Source of the DNA: Bacteroidales bacterium
GTDB taxonomy: Bacteria > Bacteroidota > Bacteroidia > Bacteroidales > UBA7960
Assembly: GCA_003559855.1 (NCBI GenBank)
Contig: PWJZ01000067.1
Span: 64,036-128,035, forward strand
DNA length: 64,000 nucleotides
Reading direction: 5' to 3'
Positions within the stretch are counted from its first letter, which is position 1, and each line of letters starts with the position of its first letter. A model generated the notes under the pieces. The model was not told the origin of the DNA, ran no database searches, and worked only from the letters and a program-made list of their open reading frames with translations. A program made the translations under genes and the position numbers. Below are positions 38,747 to 48,632 of this stretch, one piece after another.

Positions 38747-39208
38747 ATGAGCGAATCAAATCAATTGCATCCGAATAAAATAGTACATTTTTCGGTTGAA
38801 GCATCTGTGGGCAGCAGGGGCAATTTCCGCATAACAGTGTTAGGACAGCTTATTATTGGGTTGCTTTATTCTTTCGGGTTTTTTGACTTCAGAATTGTCG
38901 GATTGATAATTGGTTATATTCTGCCTGTTATATGGGTTATCGGTTCTTACAGGTTTTTGAAATTCAGAGCCATGAAAACCGAATCACTTCCTTTTCCGGG
39001 TTTTATAAGGAAAGATCCGGGCAATATGCTGGTAATAATAGTTGATATCGTTTTTTTGTCAATTATCTGGTATATTATCCTGGCGGGATTATATGACGCC
39101 ACATGGTTGAAATTTATTTTTACTATCTTCTTTCCTTTGCTTACCTTGTCAATGATGAGATCGCTGGTTATTATCCCGCAGGATAAAGAAGATAAGGGGA
39201 ATGAATAA
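38747..39208 (+). CDS. hypothetical membrane protein (153 aa)
   Basis: Four hydrophobic segments (about residues 32-46, 48-68, 92-112 and 116-136) follow a polar N-terminus. The protein ends in a charged tail IIPQDKEDKGNE. There are no catalytic or transporter motifs that I recognise. The gene is isolated: lolD diverges on the left and the DUF4168 gene converges on the right, with a clear terminator between. Function unknown. Confidence 0.75.
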   Translation: MSESNQLHPNKIVHFSVEASVGSRGNFRITVLGQLIIGLLYSFGFFDFRIVGLIIGYILPVIWVIGSYRFLKFRAMKTESLPFPGFIRKDPGNMLVIIVDIVFLSIIWYIILAGLYDATWLKFIFTIFFPLLTLSMMRSLVIIPQDKEDKGNE

Positions 39209-39250
39209 AGCTCTGCTGATACTTAGTATTATAAAACCATTATCCACTGA

Positions 39251-39378
39251 AATTTATCAAAAAAGATGAACAGAGCATGAAAGTTTCGGGAGGTTAGAAG
39301 GGGAATGCCAGTTTAACAGACATATATTACCAGCTATCGGAATGTTTAATACGTTTTATACAAATAAAAATTTTTAAA
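39251..39378 (+). repeat. possible degenerate copy D of the dispersed repeat
   Basis: AGAGCATGAAAGTTTCGGG and GGTTAGAAG resemble the AAGCATGA...GGTTAAGAAC part of copies A and B. TTAATACGTTTTATACAAAT resembles the end of copy A at 20,475-20,493. The middle is deleted or diverged, so homology is likely but not certain by eye. Confidence 0.4.
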
Positions 39379-39435
39379 GGCATCCAACGTGTAAATTACT
39401 CTGAACCATTGAAAGATTTAGGATGTAAATACACG

Positions 39436-39469
39436 AAAGGGGTGAACATTACTTGCTCACCCCTTTTTT
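39436..39469 (+). terminator. rho-independent terminator
   Basis: A 10-bp perfect stem, AAAGGGGTGA (39436-39445) and TCACCCCTTT (39457-39466), with an 11-bp loop and a T-run ending at 39469. It lies between the converging membrane-protein gene and DUF4168 gene and may act in both directions. Confidence 0.85.
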
Positions 39470-39482
39470 AGCTTATCCGGTT

Positions 39483-39983
39483 TTATTGTCCTTCAAGCAT
39501 TTCATTGACTCTTTGCTGTACTTCAGGATCTTGCTGGTATGCAGTCATAATTTCTTCATATTCCTGATATTGAAGTCCGGCATCTTCAATTGCCTGCGTA
39601 ACCTCTTCGTCGGCTGCTTCCTGGACTTCGCTTACCTTTTGCAGTGCTCTGTCAAATGCCTGCTTCTCTTCTTCTGTGGCTTCCATTTCAGCCTGAGGGT
39701 CCTGCATAGCATTAAACATATGGTTAAATTCTTCTACTGTTAGTCCTTCTCCTTCAATGCCTTCAACCATTTCATGGTTTGTTTTTTGTTGAATGGCCAT
39801 TACATCCTGAGCAGCTTTAACGAACATTTCCAGCTCTTCATCAGTAAAATCCGTGCGAGCTTCCTGACGTTCAAGCCTAATAGGCTCCTGACCGTAAATA
39901 TTGTCTGAAAACAGGCAAAAGATTACGGCAAAAACCGCAATAACGGATGATACATTTTTAATTTTACTTTTTGTGTTAAACAT
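39483..39983 (-). CDS. DUF4168-family exported protein
   Basis: The 166-residue protein has a signal peptide (VIAVFAVIFCLFSDNIYG, cleaved near YGQ) and an acidic helical mature part with two similar segments: FTDEELEMFVKAAQDVMAIQQ and EKQAFDRALQKVSEVQEAADE, each followed by a glycine turn and a Y/F-E-E motif (LTVEEFNHMFNAM, LQYQEYEEIMTAY). This two-repeat layout is that of DUF4168. It should be a secreted or periplasmic helical protein of unknown role. The gene is single, between a terminator and rpsA. Confidence 0.8.
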   Translation of the reverse strand: MFNTKSKIKNVSSVIAVFAVIFCLFSDNIYGQEPIRLERQEARTDFTDEELEMFVKAAQDVMAIQQKTNHEMVEGIEGEGLTVEEFNHMFNAMQDPQAEMEATEEEKQAFDRALQKVSEVQEAADEEVTQAIEDAGLQYQEYEEIMTAYQQDPEVQQRVNEMLEGQ

Positions 39984-40267
39984 AATTACTTAAAATTTGA
40001 TTTTTAAAAAAATAGGTTTTTAACAAAAAAACAAAAAAAGTTATTACTTTCCAAATCTTTATAATCAAGTTATTGATTTTTTAGAAAAGATAATGTTTTT
40101 TAAAGACCTGCATGTTGGTTATCTCAGGGGATAATTCAATATTTTTCCGGCAATTACCAGAAAAAAATTTAACATAACTATTTGTATTCTGCAAAAATAT
40201 TAAGCCGAACAGTTATCAATTTTAGTATGGTGCTTCCGTTTTTTGAATGAAAATTATGCACAGTTTG

Positions 40268-42706
40268 CTATTCTTTCTTGTCCTTGTCCTTCTTTTTTGT
40301 TGCTTCTTCTCCCTTTGAACTATTTTCAGTTTCACCGGTTTTGTCCTTTTTTGTTTTGCCGGTTGATTTTTCCTCTGTTTTAGTTTGTTTTTTGGAAGTT
40401 TTTGTTTTAGCGGCTTTTTCCTGTTTTTTCTCAGCTTTTCCGCCGGTTTCAGCTTTTTTGTCTTCAGATTTGGCCTTTGTTTTTGGCTTTTCCTTTTTAG
40501 GTTCTTCTTCTGCCTTGATTTCTTCCTTTTTCTTCTCCTCCTTTATCTTTTCAGCTTTTGCACTATCCTTATCTTCTTTTAATTTGGAAGCATCTTTATC
40601 CTTTGTTTCTTTTACGGTCTTGCTTTCCGCTTTTGTTTTTTCGGCCGAAGGTTTTTCCCCGGTTGGTTTTTCTTTTTTCTCAGGCTTTTTTACTTTGGTT
40701 TTTTCTGACTTTTCATATTCGGTTTTCAGATTTGCCAATGCATCGATATCGCCAAGGGTAGTTTTTTCCATACTGTCTTTCATTTTCTTGACGGCTTGTT
40801 TTGTAGACTTGTCCTTGGCTTTTTTCTTTGCGCTTTCGCCTGCTCTTTCAGCAGCAAGCTTATCCTGGAATATTTTAGTATGTGAAACGATTATTTTCTT
40901 GCTTTCCTTGTTGAATTCGATGACCTTAAAGTCAAGTGTTTCATCCATTTTAGCCGTTGTACCGTCTTCCTTAACGATATACCGTGTCGGGGCAAATCCT
41001 TCAACTCCGTATGGCAGGGCAACTATTACGCCTTTATCGGACGAACTTACTATCGTGCCTTTATGTATGGAGTCTATCTTGAACACTGTTTCGAAAACAT
41101 CCCACGGGTTTTCTTCAAGCTGTTTATGACCGAGGCTTAAACGTCGATTTTCCTTATCGACGTCAAGTACTACTACTTCTATTTTTTCACCTATTTTGGT
41201 AAATTCGGCCGGATGTTTTATTTTTTTACTCCATGACAGGTCGCTGATGTGTATTAATCCGTCAACACCTTCTTCCAGTTCTACGAAAATACCGAAATTG
41301 GTGAAATTTCTGACAGTAGCTGTATGTTTTGACTTGGGCGGGTATTTTTCATGAATTTTTTCCCATGGGTCGGGTATCAGCTGTTTTATACCGAGCGACA
41401 TTTTTCTTTCTTCCCGGTCGAGGGTCAGGATGACGGCTTCGACTTCATCGCCGACTTTGAGGAAATCCTGTGCTGTACGCAGGTGCTGAGACCATGACAT
41501 TTCAGAAACATGTATCAATCCTTCGACTCCGGGTGCGATTTCTATAAATGCACCATAATCGGTAATAACCACTACACGACCTTTTACCTTGTCGCCAACT
41601 TTCAAATCCGGATCAAGCGAATCCCACGGATGCGGGGTCAACTGTTTCAGCCCCAGTGCAATGCGTTTTTTGTTGTCATCAAAATCAAGAATAACAACAT
41701 TGATCTTCTGGTCAAGACTGACAACCTCTTCAGGATGATTAATACGACCCCATGAAAGGTCAGTAATATGAATAAGACCGTCAACACCTCCAAGGTCAAT
41801 AAATACACCATAGGATGTAATGTTTTTTACGGTGCCCTCAAGTATCTGTCCTTTTTCAAGCTTGGAAATGATCTCTGCCTTTTGAATTTCAAGCTCTTCT
41901 TCAATAAGTGCTTTATGTGAAACCACAACGTTTTTGAATTCATGGTTGATCTTAACAACCTTGAATTCCATGGTTTTACCGACATAAATATCATAATCAC
42001 GGATCGGCTTAACATCGATTTGAGACCCCGGTAAAAAAGCTTCAATACCAAAAACGTCAACTATTAACCCGCCTTTGGTACGGCATTTTACATATCCGTT
42101 GATAACCTCGTCTTTTTCATGTGCCTCATTGATCCTTTCCCACGAACGCAAAGTACGTGCTTTCTTATGTGAAAGAATAAGTTGACCTGAAATATCTTCC
42201 CGGCTTTCCACATAAACCTCGATTTTGTCGCCTATCTTCAGATCAGGATTATATCTGACTTCTGAGGCAGGGATGACCCCATCCGATTTAAATCCTATAT
42301 TTACAACAATCTCCCTGTTATTTATCGAAACAACCGTGCCGTCTAAAACTTCACCCTCACCAATCGATTTAAGGGTGTCATCATACATGCTTTCCAACTG
42401 TTTGCGCTCTTCCTCCGAATATACCTCCTGTTTTTTTTCAACGGTTTCCCAATCAAAATCCTCGGGAGCCGAAACCTTATCAGTGGCAACAACTACACCA
42501 TCTTCATCTTTTATCAGTTCCGGAGCAGATCCTTTCTTATTCTTATCAGGGCTGTCAACAGTTTCTTCCTTTTTTTCTGATCCCTGTTTATCAGGATTTT
42601 CTAATTTCGATTGATCGCCGGGTGTCTCTTTTGATTGCTCTTCAATCTCATCACTCTTTTTGCCCGTATCTTCCGTGGAGTTCTTATTTTTATTTTCTTC
42701 TGACAT
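40268..42706 (-). CDS. rpsA: 30S ribosomal protein S1 with long charged N- and C-terminal extensions
   Basis: The 812-residue protein contains six S1 RNA-binding domains between about residues 110 and 615, recognised by repeats such as TVKNITSYGVFIDLGGVDGL, VVITDYGAFIEIAPGVEGL and VRNFTNFGIFVELEEGVDGL with ...HISDLSW. The first 90 residues are acidic and Ser/Lys-rich. After the usual ending (TTLGDIDALANLK near residue 650) comes about 155 residues of nearly pure Lys/Glu/Thr/Ala. S1 binds mRNA leaders on the 30S subunit, which matters in a phylum that rarely uses Shine-Dalgarno pairing. A consensus promoter lies upstream at 42785-42815. Confidence 0.95.
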   Translation of the reverse strand: MSEENKNKNSTEDTGKKSDEIEEQSKETPGDQSKLENPDKQGSEKKEETVDSPDKNKKGSAPELIKDEDGVVVATDKVSAPEDFDWETVEKKQEVYSEEERKQLESMYDDTLKSIGEGEVLDGTVVSINNREIVVNIGFKSDGVIPASEVRYNPDLKIGDKIEVYVESREDISGQLILSHKKARTLRSWERINEAHEKDEVINGYVKCRTKGGLIVDVFGIEAFLPGSQIDVKPIRDYDIYVGKTMEFKVVKINHEFKNVVVSHKALIEEELEIQKAEIISKLEKGQILEGTVKNITSYGVFIDLGGVDGLIHITDLSWGRINHPEEVVSLDQKINVVILDFDDNKKRIALGLKQLTPHPWDSLDPDLKVGDKVKGRVVVITDYGAFIEIAPGVEGLIHVSEMSWSQHLRTAQDFLKVGDEVEAVILTLDREERKMSLGIKQLIPDPWEKIHEKYPPKSKHTATVRNFTNFGIFVELEEGVDGLIHISDLSWSKKIKHPAEFTKIGEKIEVVVLDVDKENRRLSLGHKQLEENPWDVFETVFKIDSIHKGTIVSSSDKGVIVALPYGVEGFAPTRYIVKEDGTTAKMDETLDFKVIEFNKESKKIIVSHTKIFQDKLAAERAGESAKKKAKDKSTKQAVKKMKDSMEKTTLGDIDALANLKTEYEKSEKTKVKKPEKKEKPTGEKPSAEKTKAESKTVKETKDKDASKLKEDKDSAKAEKIKEEKKKEEIKAEEEPKKEKPKTKAKSEDKKAETGGKAEKKQEKAAKTKTSKKQTKTEEKSTGKTKKDKTGETENSSKGEEATKKKDKDKKE

Positions 42707-42784
42707 TAGGTAATTTTAATTATTACTGGATTTTTTAAAACCATGTTATACAATTGATTTAATTAACTCTAAAAAAATGAACTG

Positions 42785-42815
42785 CAAAATTAGAAAAAAT
42801 CATATAAACAACAAA
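42785..42815 (-). promoter_or_regulatory. rpsA promoter (Bacteroidota consensus)
   Basis: On the minus strand TTTG (42815-42812) and TAATTTTG (42792-42785) are 19 bp apart, an exact match to the Bacteroidota sigma consensus TTTG-N19-TAnnTTTG. The rpsA start codon is about 80 bp downstream. Confidence 0.72.
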
Positions 42816-43296
42816 CTATAATTTTCAGATTTTATGATAATCCTGTATGGATGTATAATATTTCACCCGTGCACGATTAAAATTTATTGAAACTTATGGA
42901 TATCAATATAAATAAATGCTTTGCTAAAGTTGAATATTTGGAAGGCAACTTCTAAAATTTATTTTATGCCGCCAGAAAATTTACCCGGTTTGATATATAT
43001 TTCCCATATTCATACTGATATCTGACAATTTATCCGACAGGCTTAATGATTTAGTGGTTTTTTGCTATATTTAATTTTCGCCGGATAGTAGCGATAAAAT
43101 TTTTGAAAAGCATAAAAAACACTTCAGATTTACTTAAATTTGAGAAATTTTTATAATTAACGGCAAACGCGTTCAAAAAAGTGAAAGCTTCCGGATAAAT
43201 AAGGATCAAACCGGGCAGGCTGTTCCTGTATACACAACAGTTTGCTTACAAGAATGATATAATATCTGAGCAGTCAAATCAAATTATGAGCATATA

Positions 43297-43420
43297 AAAC
43301 CCTCATAAACGGAACCTTAGCAAAATTAGATGAACTTGGCGAAGCGGTTTCACGGGCAATATGAGTAACCGATTTTCCGGCTGAAGGTAGTTATTAGGCA
43401 TGAGGATTCATCAGACCGGA
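43297..43420 (+). repeat. dispersed repeat family, copy C
   Basis: The segment AAAACCCTCATAAAC, then GATGAACTTGGCGAAGC, GGTTTCACGGGCAATATGAG and TTAGGCATGAGGATTCAT follows the same order as copy B on the other strand, with scattered changes. It is the copy that shares the central 45 bp missing from copy A. Confidence 0.75.
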
Positions 43421-43486
43421 TTTATTAGCGTTCGTCTATAAAATATACATTATTATAAGTCAAATGTTTAACCATATTTTATTCAG

Positions 43487-45292
43487 ATGAAACGATTGAC
43501 AAAGTGGTATAAGAACCTGTATCTGAAAAAACGTTTTATTTTTTCATTAAACTTGACCGTTGTTATATTCATACTGATCACATCGGTATTTATCACGACA
43601 AATCTTATAAACAGTCAAAAAGCCGGTGGTGAAAACAAGCTTTTTAATGAGCTGGGTCATTTGACTGCTTTGCTTGACATAACTAAAGAGCTTGATATTG
43701 AAGACATCAGGGATCATGTTTATGATAAAAGCTTTTATAACACGGGATATGTTTCATTTATTGACCGCAACGGCAATGTTATAATCAGCAGTCATAATGA
43801 AGGGGCAAATATATCAGATGAACCGTTTTTCAGGGATATAGAGATAATGAGGGAGGGTAAATCCCGCTATTATGATGAAGCTGAAGGAAGATGGAAGTGG
43901 CAATACTTTACGTGGTATTCGCCAATGCAGTCTTATATTGTTGCCACAGTTGATCAGGGTGAGTTTATTGTAAAGCCTGTTTTAAATACATTAATGATAC
44001 TTTTGCTTATAATGATAATTGCGTTGATTGTTTTTAGTACGGTGGGTTATTTTATTACCGGAACAATATCTTACCCTGTAAAAAGGCTGGTTGGTGTTAT
44101 AGATGATCTTGGCAGGGGAGTGCTTCCCGGAAAGTTTGATCATGATTATGAGGATGAGGTAGGGCATATGACAAGATCGGTCAATAATTTTATTGATGGT
44201 TTAAAAAGAACCGCCTTATTTGCCAAAGAGATAGGGACCAGCAATTTTGATTACGAATATACCCCTCTCAGCAAGGATGATATGCTGGGCAATGCATTGC
44301 TTGATATGCGTCAAAGCCTCAAAAGCGCTGCAGAAGAAGAACAGGTCAGAAAAGCAGAGATTGAAAAAAGAAACTGGTCAACCCAGGGGATAGCCATATT
44401 TGGGGATATACTCAGACAGAATTATTCCGATATCAATGAACTGTCATTCAATATAATTAAAAATCTTGTTGAATATTTAGGTGCTAATCAGGGTGGATTG
44501 TTCATAATCAACGATGAGAGTGAAGACAAAAAATTTCTTGAGCTTACCGCTTGTTATGCTTACGACCGGCGCAAATTTATGGAAAAACATATCATGATAG
44601 GTGAAGGGCTGGTTGGCACTTGTTATTTGGAAAAACAGACTATACATATAACAGAAATACCGGACAATTACATACATATTACTTCCGGGCTGGGCCGGGA
44701 AAACCCTTCGGCATTGATAATTGTACCGGTAAAGAGGAATGAGAAGATATATGGTATAATAGAGCTGGCGTCGTTCAGTAATTTTGAGGGCTATCAGATC
44801 GAGTTTGTTGAGAATGTGGGTGAGAGTATTGCTTCTACCGTCAGTAATATGAAGATCAGCCAGAGAACGGCAATGCTTTTGGAAAAGTCGCAGAAACAGG
44901 CTGAAGAGATGCGTGCACAGGAAGAGGAGATGCGGCAGAATATGGAAGAACTGCATGCCACTCAGGAAGCCATGGCTGAGAAAGAACGCGAAAATCAACG
45001 AAAAATAGATAAGCTATATGCTGAAATCGCTGAAAAGGAAAAAGAGATAAATGAATTGACCGAAAAACTGAAAAAACAAGAAAGGGATATTGAAGATATT
45101 GAAAAAAGCGAAGCTGAACCTGAAGATAAAATTGCAGAAGAAGAAAGTGCAGAAACAGTTGACAAAAAAGAAGATGAAGACCAGGATACCATTAAGGATA
45201 TTCATGATGAAAGCAAAACCGAAAGCCAGAGTGAATGGTCGGAACATTTAAAAGAGAGCTTTAAACAATTCAGGAAAGGCAGAAAAAAATAA
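43487..45292 (+). CDS. membrane sensor-like protein with Cache-like, HAMP, GAF and coiled-coil domains
   Basis: The 601-residue protein has a first membrane span (about 17-38), a 120-residue extracytoplasmic region resembling a single Cache domain (GYVSFIDRNGNVIISSHNEG, then YIVATVDQGEF) and a second span (165-190). A HAMP linker (TISYPVKRLVGVIDDLGRG) and a GAF domain (about 305-450, IIKNLVEYLGANQGGLFIIN...GIIELASFSNFE) follow. A long coiled coil with EEMRAQEEEMRQNMEELHA then leads to an acidic tail. No kinase, cyclase or GGDEF domain follows, so it must signal through partner proteins or act as a scaffold. Single gene, isolated on the plus strand. Confidence 0.85.
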   Translation: MKRLTKWYKNLYLKKRFIFSLNLTVVIFILITSVFITTNLINSQKAGGENKLFNELGHLTALLDITKELDIEDIRDHVYDKSFYNTGYVSFIDRNGNVIISSHNEGANISDEPFFRDIEIMREGKSRYYDEAEGRWKWQYFTWYSPMQSYIVATVDQGEFIVKPVLNTLMILLLIMIIALIVFSTVGYFITGTISYPVKRLVGVIDDLGRGVLPGKFDHDYEDEVGHMTRSVNNFIDGLKRTALFAKEIGTSNFDYEYTPLSKDDMLGNALLDMRQSLKSAAEEEQVRKAEIEKRNWSTQGIAIFGDILRQNYSDINELSFNIIKNLVEYLGANQGGLFIINDESEDKKFLELTACYAYDRRKFMEKHIMIGEGLVGTCYLEKQTIHITEIPDNYIHITSGLGRENPSALIIVPVKRNEKIYGIIELASFSNFEGYQIEFVENVGESIASTVSNMKISQRTAMLLEKSQKQAEEMRAQEEEMRQNMEELHATQEAMAEKERENQRKIDKLYAEIAEKEKEINELTEKLKKQERDIEDIEKSEAEPEDKIAEEESAETVDKKEDEDQDTIKDIHDESKTESQSEWSEHLKESFKQFRKGRKK

Positions 45293-45330
45293 CCGGGTAT
45301 GTAAATGTTATACACGGTGTGGTTTTTTTT
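45293..45330 (+). terminator. possible terminator after the HAMP-GAF gene
   Basis: An imperfect stem (CCGGGTAT pairing with ATACACGG) is followed by TGTGG and eight T residues at 45323-45330. It lies just after the stop codon. Confidence 0.45.
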
Positions 45331-45430
45331 AAGCTTGATTATAAATCTTCAGCGGCCAATTGCCAATATCTTTTTATATTTAAAACTGTCTAAGAAGCCT
45401 TTTCATCAAGAGATTCTGATTTGACCGGTT

Positions 45431-46489
45431 TTAGTAAAACACAAATCCTGCAGGCACAATACCACCATCAAAGCTGTTAATTTTATCTCCTTCCGATGTA
45501 AATTGTAACACTTTTCCTTTCTGGTTAAAGTCAATGGCATCGGTAACGTATATGTTGCCGGTTGAAGGGCTGATTCCCATTCCGTAAAAATATTCACCCT
45601 GATTTTCAATCAATGGCACGGATGGAAGTGCGGTTTCGTCAACGCTAAACTCCCAGATGTCGTTGCCAATATAATACAATATATCACCTGCTTTATTGAC
45701 CGTAAGACTTGAATGGAAGCCGCTGTCGTCAGCAAACGGAAGTTCTGTGGTTATTTCCGGTGTGCCGGGATCTATTGCAGTCAGGCCACCCGTTTCACCT
45801 TCCCATGTGCCTTCACTTAAAACCCACAACATGCCGTATTTGTCAATTGCCATTGAGCCGGGCTGTGGAAGAACCTCAAGGCTGTCAGTTATAGTATGTG
45901 AAATATGATCAATTACATAGACTTTGTTTGCATTGGGTGCTGTTACAAAAACATTCTTGCCTGTTTTTACTAAAGCCTCGCTCCAGCCACCGGGAAATTC
46001 AATACCGTCTTCAATAGTATTGTCTGACAGGTTTACAATCCATATTTTCCCGGCAAACAGATCACTTACATAAGCCGTTGATTCATCAACAGGCAGGATG
46101 TAGCGAGGCGATGTGAAACCATCGATAGTGGCTTTGAGCTCTATTGTTTTGGTATCAACCACCTCAATAACACCCGAATTATTTACTACCAGGTAAGCCG
46201 ATTGATTTATTATTTCCATAGACTGAAATACATCACCCAGTAGCCGGTTATTGACATCATAGAACAGATCATTGTGTATCTCTCCGCTTATTTTATCAAT
46301 ATAGCTTAGTGAGCTGTTTTCGTTCTGGAAAGCTCCTTCATTGATTACAAAAACCCCGTTACCCTTTTCGGTAATTGTTTGATCGTTTAAATCTTCTTGT
46401 TCATCTTTCTCGCAATTGGTAAATAAAACCATTCCAAATAATGCTGATAAAATTGATAGTTTTACTTTGTTTGATAAAAAGTTTTTCAT
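45431..46489 (-). CDS. BtuG-like surface-exposed beta-propeller lipoprotein
   Basis: A lipoprotein leader (ILSALFGMVLFTNC) is followed by the acidic EKDEQED, which fits the Bacteroidota signal for surface lipoproteins. The rest is a YncE/DUF5074-like beta-propeller of about six or seven repeats (for example GVIEVVDTKTIELKATIDGF and NKVYVIDHISHTITDSLEV). The gene lies directly downstream of btuB under a cobalamin riboswitch, so it is most likely a BtuG-type protein that captures vitamin B12 on the cell surface and passes it to BtuB. I use ATG at 46489 (MKNFLSNKVK); a start at 46516 would add nine residues. Confidence 0.8.
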   Translation of the reverse strand: MKNFLSNKVKLSILSALFGMVLFTNCEKDEQEDLNDQTITEKGNGVFVINEGAFQNENSSLSYIDKISGEIHNDLFYDVNNRLLGDVFQSMEIINQSAYLVVNNSGVIEVVDTKTIELKATIDGFTSPRYILPVDESTAYVSDLFAGKIWIVNLSDNTIEDGIEFPGGWSEALVKTGKNVFVTAPNANKVYVIDHISHTITDSLEVLPQPGSMAIDKYGMLWVLSEGTWEGETGGLTAIDPGTPEITTELPFADDSGFHSSLTVNKAGDILYYIGNDIWEFSVDETALPSVPLIENQGEYFYGMGISPSTGNIYVTDAIDFNQKGKVLQFTSEGDKINSFDGGIVPAGFVFY

Positions 46490-46558
46490 TTTTTTGATTT
46501 TTGAAAAGTTTGTCAATAAAATTTAATTTCAGAATATCTTTAAATAATAAAACCATTA

Positions 46559-48505
46559 TCAACGCTGCCCGTAATTTATATTACAGCTCAAGCCTGCCCG
46601 GAAATACCTCAGCGGCATAGGTCTTGCCTGCATAACTTCATAATCCTGGTTCCATATATTATGTATTTTGATGAAAAAGGATGCTTTCATCGTCGTAATG
46701 ATTTTTCTTTCATAGGCAATGTAAATATCAGCTACATGATAGGGGTCGAGCCACCTGCTGTTATCGCCGGCAGTGTATCTTTTGCCTGTTATGCTATGAT
46801 TGTAGTAAAGGCGGTATGGACCTGTTGAAAAACCCGCATTTATCCCTGCCCTGTGTTCGGGAGTGTAAATAAGTTGTTTGCCAATTGAAGCATCGGTATC
46901 CAAGCCGGTTTTTTCATAGATTGATCTTGTCCATGAGTAAAATATTGTTGTGTTAATGTTTAAATCGCCATAAATGTATGATACCATTTTATTAGCTTCT
47001 GCACCATAGCTTCTTACTTCGAGTATATTTTCGGGAGTCCATAATCCTCCGCTTCCGGGCACCCAGCTTATCCAGTTTTTCATTTTCCTGTGAAAAAGTG
47101 CTATTGAAATGTGGTCAAGATCAAATGACCTGTCTGGATCATTGGTTTTGCCGTATAAGCTGAAGTCGGACAGTTCAAAATTAATATCCTGCGACCAGCC
47201 GCTTTCGGGTTTCAGGTCAGGATTGCCGCCCGGCGACCAGTATCTGTCATTCAGCGTGGGCAGCCTGTAGTTGTTTCCAATATTTGCACTTATTGCAAAT
47301 TTGCCGGAAGGCCTGTAAGTGATACCCATACACGGTGTGGGTTCAACATCATATGCCCTGGCAAATTTTTGCCTGAAATTTAATGATGTAATGAAGTTTT
47401 CATGCTTATTTTTCCAACGCCAGGATGCCAGCAGGGTATAGCGGTGTTCCGATGGTTTTGCCATGTAGTCATCAACATCGGCACTAACGTATTGGTGGTT
47501 GAAAGTTAAGCTGACGGTATTCTGTTTTGGGAAATAATACCTGAGCCCGGCTTCGCTGGTTTGCATCTGCGACCGGCTTTCACTGTCGGTAAATATGTTA
47601 TCGTTATAATGTATATAATCTTCGAAATAACCTGTTTTTACATCTATCCTGATGTTGTTAAAGAATCCTTGCCATTGGGCTGTCAGGCGCAAAAAATCAT
47701 CATCCTGCTGCGCCGGCGATCCATCCTGAAACAGTGCAGAAGGGATGTTTCTTTCGTATTGCTGAAACCATGCCCTCAGGTTAAATATATGATTATTGTT
47801 CGGCTTGTAATGTGTTTCCTGCAGTAACCCCCAGCCCTCAAAGCCGGCATGTTCCTGCTTTTCTTCAGGATTATCAGGCAAACGGCTGTTTATGTACCGG
47901 TATTGATTTTTTGCATGGTGGTGAAACAGGCGAAACGATGTTGCAAAAGTTCCGTTGCTCCATTGTGTACTGATGCTGTTGTGAAAATCCCTGTTTGTAG
48001 TTGCCGAGCTGTGATAGCCAAACTGTTGCCCCGGGCTGAAATCCGGCTTGTTATTCATAATTATGGCGCCGCCTACGGCTCCCGTGCCCCATATGGTGCT
48101 TCCCCCGCCATAGTGCACTTGTATCTCGTCGGCAAATGACACCGGTATTAAAGAAAGCTCGTTTTGGGCATGCATGGGGCTCTGAAGGTTGAAGCCGTTC
48201 CATATAAAAGCCGTATGCGAAGCTGAACCGCCTCGCAACGAAGTGGTTGATAATATACCCGGACCGTAGCTCTTTACCGAAACAGGCGTGTATGAGCCAA
48301 GAACAGATGCAAAATCAGAGTGGTGATTGCTTTTTAATATTACGGTATCAATGGATTGTCTTTTTGCTGAGCCCGAAAAAAGTTCATGCTTTTCCGACAT
48401 GATCTCAACGCTCTTAAGCATGACAATTGTGTCATTGCCCTCATTTAGATCAAAATCAGGAGAAGAATACCCGAATATTGACGCAACAGCAATAAATAAC
48501 CACAT
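46559..48505 (-). CDS. btuB: TonB-dependent outer-membrane cobalamin receptor BtuB
   Basis: The 648-residue protein has a short hydrophobic leader (MWLFIAVASIFGYSS), a TonB-box-like DTIVMLKSVEI, a plug domain (LRGGSASHTAFIWNGFNLQS, then VHYGGGSTIWGTGAVGGAI) and a beta-barrel ending in an aromatic-containing strand (YFRAGLSCNINYGQR). The length and plug are like BtuB. A cobalamin riboswitch lies 128 bp upstream on the same strand, and the BtuG-like gene follows 69 bp downstream. It therefore imports vitamin B12 or related corrinoids across the outer membrane using TonB energy. Confidence 0.92.
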   Translation of the reverse strand: MWLFIAVASIFGYSSPDFDLNEGNDTIVMLKSVEIMSEKHELFSGSAKRQSIDTVILKSNHHSDFASVLGSYTPVSVKSYGPGILSTTSLRGGSASHTAFIWNGFNLQSPMHAQNELSLIPVSFADEIQVHYGGGSTIWGTGAVGGAIIMNNKPDFSPGQQFGYHSSATTNRDFHNSISTQWSNGTFATSFRLFHHHAKNQYRYINSRLPDNPEEKQEHAGFEGWGLLQETHYKPNNNHIFNLRAWFQQYERNIPSALFQDGSPAQQDDDFLRLTAQWQGFFNNIRIDVKTGYFEDYIHYNDNIFTDSESRSQMQTSEAGLRYYFPKQNTVSLTFNHQYVSADVDDYMAKPSEHRYTLLASWRWKNKHENFITSLNFRQKFARAYDVEPTPCMGITYRPSGKFAISANIGNNYRLPTLNDRYWSPGGNPDLKPESGWSQDINFELSDFSLYGKTNDPDRSFDLDHISIALFHRKMKNWISWVPGSGGLWTPENILEVRSYGAEANKMVSYIYGDLNINTTIFYSWTRSIYEKTGLDTDASIGKQLIYTPEHRAGINAGFSTGPYRLYYNHSITGKRYTAGDNSRWLDPYHVADIYIAYERKIITTMKASFFIKIHNIWNQDYEVMQARPMPLRYFRAGLSCNINYGQR

Positions 48506-48632
48506 AAGATGATTATAAATACAATTTTGTTATTAATTAAATTGTATTTGTAAACAAACGGGGATTGGATTTCATTGATGATGTTATAATCCTTGCTTTT
48601 ATCCCGAAAGCTACAAATATGTTTTATTTAAT

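Larger units (their letters stand above)
42707..43486 (+). other. 780-bp divergent intergenic region between rpsA and the HAMP-GAF gene
   Basis: It contains the rpsA promoter and leader on the left and the dispersed repeat copy C (43297-43420) on the right. The middle part (42820-43290) is AT-rich, with no open reading frame that looks real and no RNA gene recognised. Confidence 0.5.

Noticed and set aside
40278..41129. A 283-residue plus-strand frame rich in Phe, Ser and Leu
   Set aside because: It is the antisense shadow of the Lys/Glu-rich end of rpsA; the S1 domains on the other strand are unmistakable.
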